Source: Dipteris shenzhenensis (taxonomy: Eukaryota; Polypodiophyta; Polypodiopsida; Gleicheniales). From it: a stretch of DNA of 64,000 nt. Positions 1 to 11,549 of the stretch are shown here, one piece after another; the first letter of the stretch is position 1; each line of letters starts with the position of its first letter. The notes under the pieces are model-generated. The model saw nothing but the letters and a program-made list of their open reading frames with translations. It was not told the DNA's origin and did no database searches. A program made the position numbers and the translations under genes. Where the stretch lies: the NCBI GenBank assembly GCA_047967505.1, contig CM106539.1, one strand, 5' to 3'.

Positions 1-1244
1 CCTTCTTGCATGGTGATTTGCAAGAAGAGGTCTTTATGGAGCAGCCAGCAGGTTATGTTCATGCTATTCATCCTGAGTTTGTTTGCAGGTTAAAGAAAGC
101 CTTGTATGGCTTGAAGCAAGCACCTAGAGCATGGTCTGACAAGATAGGACAGTATCTTGTCACTATTGGCTTTCAGATTTCCAAGGCAGATTTCTCACTC
201 TATGTGAGAAAAACAGAGAAAGGGATTATGCTGCTTGTCATTTATGTTGATGATTTGATCATCACAGGTGATAGTGATGAAGATATCCTTCATGTGAAAA
301 TGCTATTGAGGCAGAAGTTTGAGATGAAGGATTTGGGAGAGCTGCGTTATTTCTTGGGCATTGAGGTGATTAGATCACCAAGTGGGATACAGCTCTTGCA
401 AAGGCAGTATGGACTAGACATGCTATCCAAATATGGGATGACAGGCTGTAAGCCTATTTCAGTTCCTTTGGAGCAGAATGTGAAGCTGAGCGCAGATGCA
501 GGTGAGCTTCTGGAAGACCCTACTATGTACAGACGCATAGTAGGAAGTTTGATTTACATGACTATTACCAGGCCAGATTTGAGCTATGCTGTTGGGTTGG
601 TAAGTCAGTTTATGCAGGCTCCAAGGAAACCGCATTTGGATGCAGCTAGACGCATACTCAGGTATGTGAAGTCCACATTGCAGTATGGACTATTTTATGA
701 GGCTAGGGTTCAGATATAGTTGCATGGATACACTGATGCTGATTGGGCTAGTAGTATTTCTGATAGACGATCTACCAGTGGATATGTGTTCTCTTTTGGG
801 AGTGCTGCAGTCACTTGGAGCAGCAAGAAACAGCCTACAGTTGCCTTGTCGAGCACAGAGGCTGAGTACAGGGGTGCAGCAATGGATGCATGTGAGGTAG
901 CTTGGTTGCATAAGCTACTCTATGATATGCATCAGTCTACAGATGGGCCGGTTGTCATTTATTGTGACAACATGAGCAACATACACTTGGCAAAGAACCC
1001 AGTCTTTCATGCTAGAACAAAGCACATTGAGGTGCATTATCACTATGTGCGGGAGAAGGTTTTACTAGGTCTTATTGATCTAGTTTATGTTAGCACAGAG
1101 GATCAGGTAGCTGACATATTCACGAAAGCATTGGGCGCAGAGAAGCTGCGCAAGTTCAGAGACCTGCTTGGTGTGCAGGAATTGGGATTGAGCTCGAGGG
1201 GGAGTGTTGAGATATCGAGCTCCACTCGCGATATGCCAGGGTGA
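1..1244 (+). pseudogene. copia pol: reverse transcriptase and RNase H (partial, one in-frame stop)
   Basis: This is the C-terminal half of a copia polyprotein, which makes the cDNA copy of the element in virus-like particles. The frame enters at the window edge in the RT domain ([17 protein letters not shown]). The catalytic box [10 protein letters not shown] has its YVDD at 243-254. A TAG at 717-719 interrupts an otherwise open frame; the expected residue there is Gln (CAG to TAG). Reading resumes in the same frame with RNase H: YTDADW (first Asp codon at 735), SSTEAEY, YCDN and [11 protein letters not shown]. The frame runs over the polypurine tract and stops at 1242-1244, inside the 3' LTR. 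Apart from the stop it looks coding-competent, so the damage is probably recent. Family identity is very secure. Confidence 0.93.
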
Positions 1245-1556
1245 CCGTTGTGTATTTATGTCACCGACTTGTTAGCTACAGATGCGGTTGGTACACCGCC
1301 CACGAATAATAGCTAGATGACAGCTATCCTTATCTACACTAGTTCGTGGCTCAGTTAGTATGCCACCTTAGTTAGTTGAGTTTGGTTTGAGACCCACATA
1401 TAGGGTTCTTCTATTTCTTTGTACTAGAGTTCTTTTGGCTTTCACAACTAAGAAGAGGAAAACTGTTTTCAGCCTCCACCTTTGTGTGTATTCCCCCATT
1501 GTGTATGTGAGAAAGCTGCAAGTGAGACTCCTTCCCTCTCTCCCACTATCTTCACA
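1205..1556 (+). repeat. copia family A 3' LTR (352 bp)
   Basis: It starts TGTTGAGATATCGAGC directly after the polypurine tract and ends ...TATCTTCACA. Both ends are fixed by comparison with the copies at 36183-36541, 39001-39352 and 43536-43867, where the same end is followed by the tRNA primer site. The terminal TG...CA is the normal LTR rule. The following five bases (GAAAG) would be one copy of the target duplication; the other lies outside the window. Confidence 0.9.
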
Positions 1557-3789
1557 GAAAGATCCACCTCAATACTTAGTGACTTTATTTATATGCACAT
1601 TATGGAAAGTGAGCCCTTTTTTAATCAAGATAACTCACAATCTTCACAAACTCTCATAGCCATCATTCACTATAAACATTTGAATAGCTTTCCACAAAAT
1701 TTGCATTGGATTTTGCACTATCAATTTCATAGTATTGATTGCAATTCACACTAAATGCCATACTTGTGCTTACCTCATGTTATTAATCCAACTTGAGGAT
1801 TTTGTACAAAATAAACATTTTCCATGCAAAATGTCTTGGAGTAAAAAACCCAACCTCGAAAATTTTGTATGAAAAGAATTTTCAAACAGTTGATACATGA
1901 TTTGTGAGTCATATTTTCATTCATTTTATTGTATGTTTGGATCAAATTTCTAAAAAAAATTCAAATTTGTTAAATAAATGCATCCTAGTTTATGTTAAAG
2001 TGTGCATTCGACTTGTAAAGGTAGCCTCCCATATTATTACACTATGACCACAAATGTCGCATCATGAATAAAGAAAAAGCATATTTGATAGTTCAAATAT
2101 CTAATATCCCACCCTCCATCCATAATACGACTAATTTCTCTCCCCTTATTCCTCTTGGACCATTAATTTTCTAACCTATATTTCCCATTTACATATTCTA
2201 AAGCCCTTAATATCAACACAAATTATTTCATGCAGGTAAGGAGAAACATAATTGAAAATGCATTTATTTTTCAATTTAGTGATTCAATTGATTTCTTAGG
2301 TCAAAAGGTACAAAGTACCCCAATTAAGCTAAGGTCAAAGAGATAGCTTCAAAAATTCATGTAAAGGGGGGACTTGAATTCAAAACCTTCAATAATCACA
2401 TTTTAGGGCTTACCACCAAGCTACATGAAGATATTATAAAAGAAGTAGAGTATAGAGGTTATAAACTCTCACCACCATCACAAATAAGAGGGGAGGGGGG
2501 CTAAAGCTCCAATGAGTCATGACATGTGGTGGGAGGATGATTTTTCCTCTTAGTTTCGTTAAGAAGTGAAACTTTATATTGGTGAATGCCCTAATAAAAA
2601 ATAAAGGTTTGAAAAATTCGCCAAGATTTGAAAGTTTTATGAGAAAAAATTTAAAGTTTCGCCAAGATTTACAAAAATTTCTTTAAAATTCAAAAGAAAA
2701 TATATAAAATTACAATATGTTCTACAAATGTTGCGAAGCTAAAAAAACTAGCTTGAAAAAATTTTGCCAAGATTTAATATTAATATATAAGTATAGCTTC
2801 GATAAAAAATCCTTGAAGGTCTGTATGGGAAAAACTAATTCCACATGTTAAGTAGCATAATGCTTGGTGGAAATTGGATTTTATGTCATTTTCAACACTG
2901 ACAATTGGATTTAATGTCATTTTCAACCCTCAACTACTTCACAAAGTCTTTTTTTCACAAAATTAGTGACCTCAAGAGCTCACTAGTTTTGTGAGGAAAA
3001 ATGATTAAAAAAAGAACCACATGCCACCTTAGCATTAAATTTCCCATTTCCCAACAAAACTACAAAGGGTTAAAGCATACAAGGCTTGCAAAGATAAGGG
3101 GACTACTAGAAGTTTGCTCATATCTTCCACAAGCTCAATTATTCTTGAAGGTGGGGTTGTGAGCTGAGCACGCTTGTGCATGAGTGGTTTGTCCTTGATT
3201 TGTGAGCCTAGTGGGGTCATTCGGGTGAAATGCCCAACATGGGTCGAGTGGGGGTTTCATGCAGATGCTTTGAGTGTAGAGATGTTTGAAGGTAAGGAAG
3301 GAGTAGAAGATTGAGTTGCCCAAGAAGTCGAAAGGTCAAGGTGAGCGCCAAGTAGAAGAAGAAACCCAAAGTGAGTTGTGCCCCCCATTGTATGTTGAAA
3401 CCCTTGCAAGAAAAACCACGAGAGGGTTCTCTTTTATCAATGATAAGTTGGATTCTAAGCTACTGCATGAGGAGGTTGAGCAATGAGCTAGGGAGGTTTT
3501 GAGGAAGCCATGGTACAAATCCGACAAGAAGCAAGCTATCTCCTATAAGATTGAGTGGCCGATGTTATGCCAGAACTTATGAGATTGGTCAAGGGGGGAT
3601 TGTACATCTTCTTTACTGGGAGAGCTCCAACGAGGGGAGAGCTAGAGAGCTCCTCACTTCTGAGTGCAATATTCCCCTAGTTGGCTATATGGCAAGGTTC
3701 CTCAGAAATGATTTTTTTCTTCTTAGGTTGGTTTCAGAGAGCAACTTTGTGATGAACTGGTTGGCTGCTCTGTGTCGTAATGAAATACC
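1557..3789. other. AT-rich stretch with no recognised gene
   Basis: No protein family or RNA gene was recognised. There is a short tandem duplication with a 31-bp period at 2873-2935. Around 2590-2800, several phrases like CGCCAAGATTT and TTTTGCCAAG recur; similar phrases are seen near 18.4 kb and 25.5 kb, which hints at an old dispersed repeat. An open frame at 3551-3889 runs into the LINE relic that follows and may be its more decayed upstream part. Confidence 0.5.
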
Positions 3790-4880
3790 AGACGATCATG
3801 TTATTGCTACTTTGCTTTCCAAGCTTGAAGATGAGATGCACATGAGAGAATTGGAGTTGGTAGACAGGGCTAGAATTTATAACCAATAGAATTGGCTCAC
3901 GATGTGGACTGTCCAACAAAGCTGTTCTTTCAAATTGTGAAAAGAAAATATCATAGTGAAATTATAGATAGAGTCTTAGATCAGAATGGGAAAATAGAGA
4001 CAAAATTAGCATACTACAAGTATTTTCCTAAAGCACTTGATTAGTTCAATGGGCCCACAAGTCAACTAGGATGAAGACTAGTTCTGTGCAATCTTTCTCT
4101 CTTAAGGGCCTTGATCCAAGAATTTCATATTCGACTAAGTTCAAAATTCATTCAAGAGGAGTTTTGGGATGCCCTCTCCAATATGGAAAAAGATAAGGAT
4201 CCATATCAAATGGTCTCACATGAGAGTTTTAAACTTGTTTTTGGGATGTTAGTCGATATGGCTGATGTCTCTAACACAAAAGGATCACTTTCTATTGATG
4301 TTAATATTGGGCTGATAAAGCTCTTTCCAAAGAGGCAAAGCAGGTTACAGGTATGGGACTAGTGTCCCATCACCATGCTCAATACTTTCTATAAGGGATA
4401 AATTCAAACATAGCTTGAATGTCAGTTTGATGCTTGATTATGCCTTTGTCTCAAGCCAAAAATGTGTCTTATTTGGGTTGGTGGGCCTTGATAAGGCCGA
4501 TGATCGTGTGCATTGGAATTTTATCTTGGCCATCTTGTGGAGAGGCTTGGTTGCAAGGAGGTTTTTGGTAACATGGTAACCATGCTATGCTTCTACAACA
4601 CTCTATGTCAATGGGGTATTGTAGGTTGTTTCAATCTGGCCAGGTCTATCTAGTGCCTAGTGGCTCCCCTATTTTTTGCCATTGCATTTGTACCCCTTCT
4701 CCATATGATAAAAATGGTTATTCAAGATGGGAGCTTGGAAGGGGTTTGATTGCCTTCATGGAGACAATGTAGTTTATAGATGTTTATAGATGACCTTATG
4801 GAATTTTATAAGGAGGATTAGAAGAGTTTTGATATGTTGAGGTGGATTGTCTCATGTTTTTGCCAAGACTCTGGTTCAAG
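3790..4880 (+). pseudogene. LINE (L1-type) reverse transcriptase relic
   Basis: Broken pieces of a plant LINE ORF2 can be read in several frames. A linker before the RT domain reads DCPTKLFFQIVKRKYHSE and is followed by NGKIETKLAYYKYFPKALD (about 3900-4045). Further on, LFPKEAKQVTG corresponds to the LIPK block, and LDKADDRVHWNFILAILWR (about 4485-4545) corresponds to the FDFEKAYDRV+W box of plant LINEs. Then comes CYASTTLYVNG, matching the block that ends in NG. Several stops and frameshifts rule out function. The catalytic A/VDD box was not found, and no poly(A) tail or target duplication was identified. Confidence 0.7.
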
Positions 4881-7183
4881 GTATTCCTCTCATCTTATCA
4901 TGTATCTTTCTCTCCTCAACTGAGCGTGTATCAAACATTCTTGTAATAGTTTAATGACACAAAGTGCTGCTTGAGAACACTCCTCAGTGTAGATATCGCT
5001 TGTCAAACAAGTTTGCAAGATGCTAAAGGCCTTAGACTATCCTAAGAGAAACTTTTTATAGTAGTTTGCTAAATTGAATAGTTGTTGTATCTCATCTCAG
5101 GTTGGCACAAACTACTACTGCTGGTGGAAATTGTGTACTTAATTCTATGGAATTCTATCCTCAATCTGCTCAATTCCCCACTCAACACCTTTAGTGCATC
5201 ACTCCCCATCCCTATCACCTGACTTGACTAGTTTATCTACACATGGTCAGGGGCTCGAGTGTAACTATGCTTGTAATAGAAGATGTCTCTCTTGCAATCC
5301 GTGGGTTGCTATGCAAGGTTGTCGATTCAATGCTTGGGCAACTAGAATTAGACATCAATGTAACTAACATAGGGCGACATGCTATTTAGGCAAACTATTG
5401 GAAGACAAGTACAAAAGTACTTAAGAAGAATAGATAAAGACAATGGAAAGGAGAAAACACTATACTATAGGAATGATCTTTCTATTCCAACAACCCATGG
5501 CTACATAACTCCAAGACATCACCACTCAGACTCGTACTCTTCCTTCACCTTGACTTGGCTAGAAACTCTATGAACCCACATACCTTTTTGGACTTCCTAG
5601 TTGTATGATACCTCTCTGTTTATAGAGAACTCATTATCTCTATAGCAATCTCTCAGTAGTAACCTCTCCCTGATCTAAATCTCTACCTATGAAGTAGGAT
5701 CTTCATCGACTCAATCCAAGGCAAGCTCAATGCCTTCTAATTCTATTCCTATCTAATAGGGTGGACCACATTCCACCATTGGAAGTTGCTATTGCAATTT
5801 TCCTTGTAACCCTCATGAATCTATGAAAATTCACTATCTTGTCAGTTAGCATCAATCAAATCCATCATCGCTTCTAGGTTGGCTTCCACATGAACTTATT
5901 GAGCCAAGTTCTTAGCTGCGAAGTTAGGTAGTCCCAAGCCTCCTATTAACCAAATGTTAACATACATTCATAAGAGCATGCTAGAACACCAAGACCCTTA
6001 CTTTGATCTACACCAATACCTAGTAAACTCCATTGCACTAGTGTAGGAGTTCAATGATTATATGTCCTCATTTATTGATGAACTTGGATCCATCCATACA
6101 TGTGATGGTTTATACATCACTAAAATTAATCTATGTTAATGTAGATACAAGTTCCTCATATTGAGGACTCGATTACAAATGTGAATGGTTAGAAGGTGGA
6201 GTTTGTTCCATACAAATGTATGGTCCACCTGTCTGTAGTCCCTCAAGACTAAGGAGGCCCAAGTTGGCATCATAAAATGAAGAATACTCTTTGGCAAACA
6301 TAGGTTCTCTTTCTACTCATGAATCTCATTTGGAGTCATGACTTACATATCATCATTATGATTTGATTATGAATAGGTCCATGCTAGAGACTATCCAGTT
6401 ATTTTTACTAGAGGCCATCTACCATTGAGAGTGTTTGTAGTAGGTCCTTCCCATAACTCATTTGACTCCAGCATGGGAGACTCTTACTAAAAAGTGTCAT
6501 ATCTCCCATTGGTGCTCGGACCTAACAAGCCTTAAAGGGCCATACCGTTTTTAGACCAAAATATTTAGGTAGTTATGTAACTACCCCCTAAGCTGTTACT
6601 TGTCAGTACGAGTTAAATGGATATTATTACACACGTTTGTAGATTACCATTTTGGTAGGAAAGTTGCATTTAAAGGGCATGTTTCCCCATTGTAAGTTAC
6701 CAAACACTCAAATTTAAATACTTTCTATTTGCAACTCAGTTGTATCTAGCATTTAGTGAGTGAAATCCACAATAGAATGAGCATAAATCTGTTTGGAAGT
6801 ATCTCTACATTCTATCTATGTCTTTCTATGTCCATTCTTCTTGTCTCAAATGTTTTGATGTTTCTATCTATCTAATTTTGACCAGCAGCTATCCATTGAA
6901 GCACAAGTGAACCCTTGATACATTCTAAGCTAGCATAGGTGGGCACTACTTGGAAGTAATGTAGTTTTAGAACCACTGATTGGTATAGGAGAAATTATAA
7001 CTATTTTAGCATAAAGCCATTTAATGAGATGAACCTTCCTATTGTTGATGATGAGGCTATGCATATTTGCATGATATGCTTATGTGACTTGCCATGGTAA
7101 GTTTGAAAATGTGTGTAGGTCATTGCTCTTCAACATCTTCTTTGTGGTCTCTAGATGCTTGATGAGGTGAGGAGCCACCATCT
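4881..7183. other. no recognised feature
   Basis: This stretch has ordinary mixed composition and frequent stops in all frames. The longest open frames are short and resemble nothing known to me. No terminal repeats, microsatellites or tandem duplications stood out. It is probably long-decayed transposon DNA, but nothing in the sequence proves that. Confidence 0.4.
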
Positions 7184-7383
7184 TCAAAGAAATTTTGCTA
7201 TGCTTGGGGGATTGCTCTTCACTTCACAAGAAGGGGGAGGTGATGGAGCCATGCAAAATGCTACAATAGGTGATGGGAATATGGAGGAAAAATGAGGCAT
7301 TAAACGGATATGGGGCTGAAGATGATGGTGCAAATAGCTTGAATGTCTTATAAACACATTATGGAAAAGTTTAAAGTGCTTTT

Positions 7384-7480
7384 TGGAACCACATACAACT
7401 AGCTGTTGGTAGGAATACACCACTAGAAATACACCACTAGAAATACAACTAGCTGTTGGTAGGAATACACCACTAGAAAA
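7384..7480. repeat. short direct duplication
   Basis: The phrase CAACTAGCTGTTGGTAGGAA followed by TACACCACTAGAAA occurs twice, with an extra partial unit (ATACACCACTAGAA) between the copies. This is a recent local duplication in non-coding DNA. Confidence 0.8.
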
Positions 7481-7659
7481 CTTAATGTGTGTAATGCCTT
7501 GGCTAGATAATCTACATGGCCACTCCATGATCAATCCCAATTAATTTGAGACTAAGAGATCTCTCAGCATGTGGTAGTTCCTCATCTATCCTTGAACTGT
7601 ACACTATGACCATACAAGTCAATGCTCAATATGGCTTCACTTGGATTCCATTAAAAAAC

Positions 7660-8545
7660 ACAAGAATCACTTATGCAAAAAATATCCAATGGGAATGATT
7701 ACTTTGCACAAGCTTAAAGTGGGCCAGGTTGAGTCCCATGCAAAGTGTCATCCCCAACGAAGACTCGCACCCTTGAATAAGATACCCTAATGCAACTTTT
7801 TTTGACCCTTGTGCATAGTGGGTGAAGAATAACAAGGAAATATGTGTCCGTGACCATGGAAATGATATCTGATGGTCATGATACTTTGCACAAGCCTCGA
7901 AGTGAGAGAGGTTGAGGGCCATGCAAAGTATCATGCCCATTGGAGACTCACACATTTGAATGGGACACCCCCTGATGATGCAAGATTTTTGACCCTTGTA
8001 CATAACGGTGGTGAAAATATGCATCTCTGACCATGCAAATGATATCCAATCAATGGGCACGATACTTTTCACAGTCCTTCATCTGGGAGAGATTGAGTAT
8101 CATGCAAAGTATGGTGCCCATCAGAGACTCACACGTTCTAATGAGGCACCCCGATGCAAGTTTTTGGACTCTTGCGTATGATGGGTGGTGAAAAACAAGG
8201 AGAAATGCATCCCAAGGTCATGCAAAAAAAATCCTATGGGCATGATAGTTTGCACGATACTTAAGATTTAGGCCTAAGCAAAGTACCATTCCCATCTAAA
8301 ACTCACAAATTCAAATAAGATACTCGATGCAAGTTTTTTGACCCTTGTGCATGATGGGTGGTGAAAATACAAAGAAAAATGTGTTCTTGGCAATGCAAAC
8401 AATACCTGATGGGCATGATACTTTGATGATACTTAAGGTGGATGAGATTGAGGCCTATGCAAAATATTATACCCATATAAGACTCAAATGTTTGAATGAC
8501 GAACCCAGATGTAAATTTCTCGACCCTTTTGCATGATGGGGGATA
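7660..8545. repeat. tandem array of five ~180-bp units
   Basis: Five diverged copies of one unit follow head to tail. An anchor near ATGGGCATGATACTTTGCAC falls at about 7689, 7872, 8053, 8236 and 8409, giving spacings of 183, 181, 183 and 173 bp. Each unit continues with a GTTGAG...CATGCAAAGTATCATGCCCAT block, a CACCCCGATGCAAGTTTTTGA block and a block like TGGGTGGTGAAAA. Copies differ by many point changes and small indels, so the array is old. The unit length is in the nucleosomal range common for plant satellites. Open frames across it are incidental. Confidence 0.88.
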
Positions 8546-9091
8546 TCTTCTGGCGAGATTTTTGTTGCAATCTTTTTAACCATTCCCCAACTATTGGTGA
8601 GCTTTTTGAGAGCTCCTTTTGACCTTAACCCTCCACACCAATAAACAATGGTCCTTTTTACCCAAAGGAAATTCACTATTTAGTGCCTTAGATTTATGAA
8701 CATGTAAAATTAAATCATAACATTGTCCACAGTCTCAATGCAATGGATATCAACATGTGGGAATGCACAAGATAGACTAGATCCACAATGTTACATGGAT
8801 ACAAAATCTTTCTCATGGTCAAATTTGGGGGCCTATAGGATTTGTACTAGTCCATCCTCATGCACAAGGAAATAACCCTATACTCATATCATCTCCATCT
8901 ATATGGTATTTTTCCATGTCAATATGTGCACCAATTGTAGAAATGGATAGATGGATTATATATTACCAAGGCATACCACCACCATTAGTAGTACCCTCAT
9001 ATATTCATGACCTCACTATATCAATGATAAATAATTGGGAAAAACAATAGGAAATGTATACCAAATCCTTTACAAAAACCAATCTTTTTTT
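8546..9091. other. no recognised feature
   Basis: Non-coding, AT-rich DNA between the ~180-bp array and the hairpin element. Nothing recognisable was seen on either strand. Confidence 0.4.
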
Positions 9092-9402
9092 AATGATGGA
9101 AAATTATGCATTTTGGACATTGAAGACGAGCTTAAAGTGCCCCAAGCCCTTAAAACAATTGTAATCATGGATACTTTCTACTGACTTTCTATACGTTTTC
9201 TACATCAAAAAGGGTTTCCTTAGCACTTTTGAGCCCCAATTTTCATCTACACTAGCGCAGATGAAGAAAGGGACCAAGGAGGCCCTTTTTTAGTAGACAT
9301 GATATAGAAAGTCATCAAAAGGTATCCATGTTTACAATAGTTTTAAGGGTTTTGGGGCACTCTCAGCTCATTTCCAATGTAAAAAATGCATAATCCTTCA
9401 TT
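9092..9402. mobile_element. 311-bp near-complete inverted repeat (foldback MITE)
   Basis: The two halves are reverse complements of each other over almost the whole length. The left arm begins AATGATGGAAAATTATGCA, and the right arm ends in the complement of AATGAAGGATTATGCA. Inner matching blocks include AAGTGCCCCAAGCCCTTAAA against the complement of TTTAAGGGTTTTGGGGCACT. The central part (9200-9300) also pairs, around CTACACTAGCGCAGATG. There is no coding capacity. Such long hairpins are typical of non-autonomous DNA elements and can produce small RNAs if transcribed. The flanks are T-rich, so the target duplication cannot be fixed. Confidence 0.82.
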
Positions 9403-9520
9403 CTTTAGATTTTAAATGGTGATTAGAGGCTAAGAATCTCTTTTATGACATGGCCATATTTCATATCATAATATTAGTTTATATAGTCTAGTAATAAGGA
9501 TATATATAGGCATGGAGTTA

Positions 9521-9532
<12 letters not shown>

Positions 9533-9617
<85 letters not shown>

Positions 9618-9650
9618 GTGTGTGTGAGAGAGAGAGAGAGGGAGAGAGAG
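9533..9650. repeat. compound microsatellite (TG)n(AG)n
   Basis: About 93 bp of TG dinucleotides, with one C interruption near 9613, passes directly into about 25 bp of AG repeats. Its length suggests it is likely polymorphic. Open frames across it (poly Val-Cys or Thr-His) are artefacts. Confidence 0.98.
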
Positions 9651-10204
9651 GTACCTTAAAGGCTTCAACAATAGACAACAATAGATCCTTCCCCGAATCA
9701 TGAACAGTTAGAGGATGGATTTTTGGCTCCCTCAAGATTGATTTATCCTATATAATCTTTAATTTGGATGGAACTATATGCCATGGAAACCCCTTTTCTT
9801 TGATAGGTCAAGGCATAACATGTGGAGAAGTACCATGTCTTTGATCTACTTGTATGAATCTAATCATGTGTTAGAATGTGGATTATCAACTTTTTGTGGT
9901 TTGTTCAACATGTATGAATTGGTTTAATCATGTGTTTAACTATGAAGTATTAAGCTCTCATGAAGTAAGTGTTTAGTAATGCGTTCTTATAGTATTTGTT
10001 ATGGGTTTTATTATGATGTATATATGGGTTTTGTTATGTGTTCAATCATGATGTAGTAGCTTTGAATCATGTTTATACTTTTCCCATTACAACATTACTT
10101 AAGTGCCAAAAAAGCTCACCAAAAAATAGGGAAAGCCCAAAAAGCTCATAATAGAAAGCTCGCCAAAAAATCACACCCATACGTGATGTGTGGTGAAAAA
10201 CTAT
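9651..10204. other. no recognised feature
   Basis: AT-rich non-coding DNA with loose recurring phrases such as ATCATG, GTTATG and ATGTATGAAT. No gene or element was recognised. Confidence 0.4.
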
Positions 10205-10515
10205 ATTCCATAGGTTAAAAGATGAACACAAAGCATTCCAAGGTAAAAATATAAGGAAAAGGAACCATAAAGAAATTATAACTCTAGTCCATCTAGAATT
10301 TGGTTTCACTTAAATGTTACATCCTTAACCAAAGTGTGTAGTGAATCAATCATCCCAAATATTCCATAGGTTAAAAGATGTACACAAAGCATTCCAAGGT
10401 AAAATATAAGGAAAAGGAACCATAAAGAAAAAATAATTCTAGTCCATATAGAATTTGGTTTCACTTAAATGTTACATCCTTAACCAAAGTGTGTAGTGAA
10501 TCAATCATCCCAAAT
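10205..10515. repeat. two-copy tandem duplication, period 156 bp
   Basis: The unit beginning ATTCCATAGGTTAAAAGATG and ending in AATCAATCATCCCAAAT occurs at 10205-10360 and again from 10361. The copies are nearly identical, so the duplication is recent. The second copy ends exactly where the GC-capped element (10516-10965) begins; the insertion hit that unit at TCCCAAAT. Confidence 0.93.
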
Positions 10516-10965
10516 CCCGGGGCATTCACTCTTCATTAAAGGGGAACGTCACCTGCGTGCATGAACTTCAAGAAAACCCCCTATTTAAGATCCACATAGG
10601 ATGACAAAACACCCCTATTTAAGCTTATAAGATACCACCAAAATTCCATTATGTTCCCCCCTTTCCTTAAATCTACATTCTCTCTCAACAAGCATTTAGA
10701 TTACACAATAAGCAAATTTAGATTACTTTCCTTATGACTATTTAAAACCATACACAAAATCAAACTTCTTTGGACTAGTTACCCAAAATAACCTATATTA
10801 TGTCCCCCCTTCTTAAATATGACATGGTCCCCCTAGCTTAAATTCAATATTGGGAAAAAAAAAAGGGCCCCCACCCCTAATGTATAAGCTTATGCCTCAT
10901 TTCAAAAAAACCCCCTATTGTACACTCACGTGATATCATAAGTTTCCCCCTGTGAATCCCCCGGG
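10516..10965. mobile_element. GC-capped non-autonomous element, copy 1, with 8-bp target duplication
   Basis: The ends are inverted: left CCCGGGGCATTCAC, right the complement of CCCGGGGGATTCAC. The flanks carry a perfect 8-bp direct repeat, TCCCAAAT, at 10508-10515 and 10966-10973. Eight-bp duplications are typical of hAT transposons. The interior is AT-rich and holds repeated short phrases like AACCCCCTATTTAA. No open frame fits a transposase, so movement would need proteins supplied by another element. Related copies lie at 15352-15628 and 51055-51310, with a partial one ending at 24939. Confidence 0.85.
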
Positions 10966-10973
10966 TCCCAAAT

Positions 10974-11509
10974 AGCATTGTTTTGATGAAAAATGTGCTC
11001 ACCTGCTCCCCTATCTTCTTGTGTCTAAAAACGCATGCACGATGCAGAGTTGCAAAGAGGTTATGCAAGACTCCAAGATACCTTGGAAAGCATTATCAAG
11101 GCTTGCATAAGTGCATATGCATTGGGAGATGGATGAAAGTTTGGGAATTACTTTTTAATCTTTGATACAACTTGCAATATGTCATGCTTCATAATCTCCA
11201 GTTCACTCGTTTCAATGTCTTGTGGATATTTATTAAAGTAGCATAATTCTAGAACAAGGTATGACCCAAGCAGTAGTGCCTAATGTACCCTATTTATTAA
11301 TCTCTCCATATTGCTTATATAGATCCTGCAAATGCTTTATAATTCTTCTTTTGAACGAGTTATTGTAGCCAATGGTGATGCTACAAGTATGGTACATTAT
11401 TTCCATGAGCCCTTGTTCATGGCACAAGTCCTCGGATTTCTCCTCCACAGAGGTGTTGCATGGATCTTTTCCATCCATGTCTAAAACAAAAGAGTAAATT
11501 TATAACTCA

Positions 11510-11511
<2 letters not shown>
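10974..11511. other. no recognised feature
   Basis: Non-coding DNA with no gene recognised. Small open frames of about 60 codons on both strands have no recognisable motif. Confidence 0.4.

Positions 11512-11549
<38 letters not shown>
11512..11549. repeat. (CT)n microsatellite
   Basis: About 38 bp of CT dinucleotides with one TT interruption near the end. Confidence 0.97.

Larger units (their letters stand above)
1..1556 (+). mobile_element. Ty1/copia LTR retrotransposon, 3' part (family A)
   Basis: The window opens inside the pol gene of a copia element. It reads through reverse transcriptase and RNase H, a purine-rich polypurine tract (about 1195-1204, GAGGGGGAG) and a complete 3' LTR (1205-1556). 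The domain order with RNase H last is that of copia. The 5' half lies outside the window. Three more copies of this family occur here: an LTR plus primer site near 36.2 kb, a minus-strand element at 38.8-43.9 kb, and an LTR start at 63939. The element looks fairly young, because its pol reading frame is broken by only one visible stop codon. Confidence 0.93.

Noticed and set aside
7660-8545. CRISPR array
   Set aside because: Units are ~180 bp, contiguous and diverged, with no short identical repeats separated by unique spacers.
9466-9735. Open frames of poly Thr-His or Val-Cys on both strands
   Set aside because: They are translations of the TG/AG microsatellite and have no gene context.
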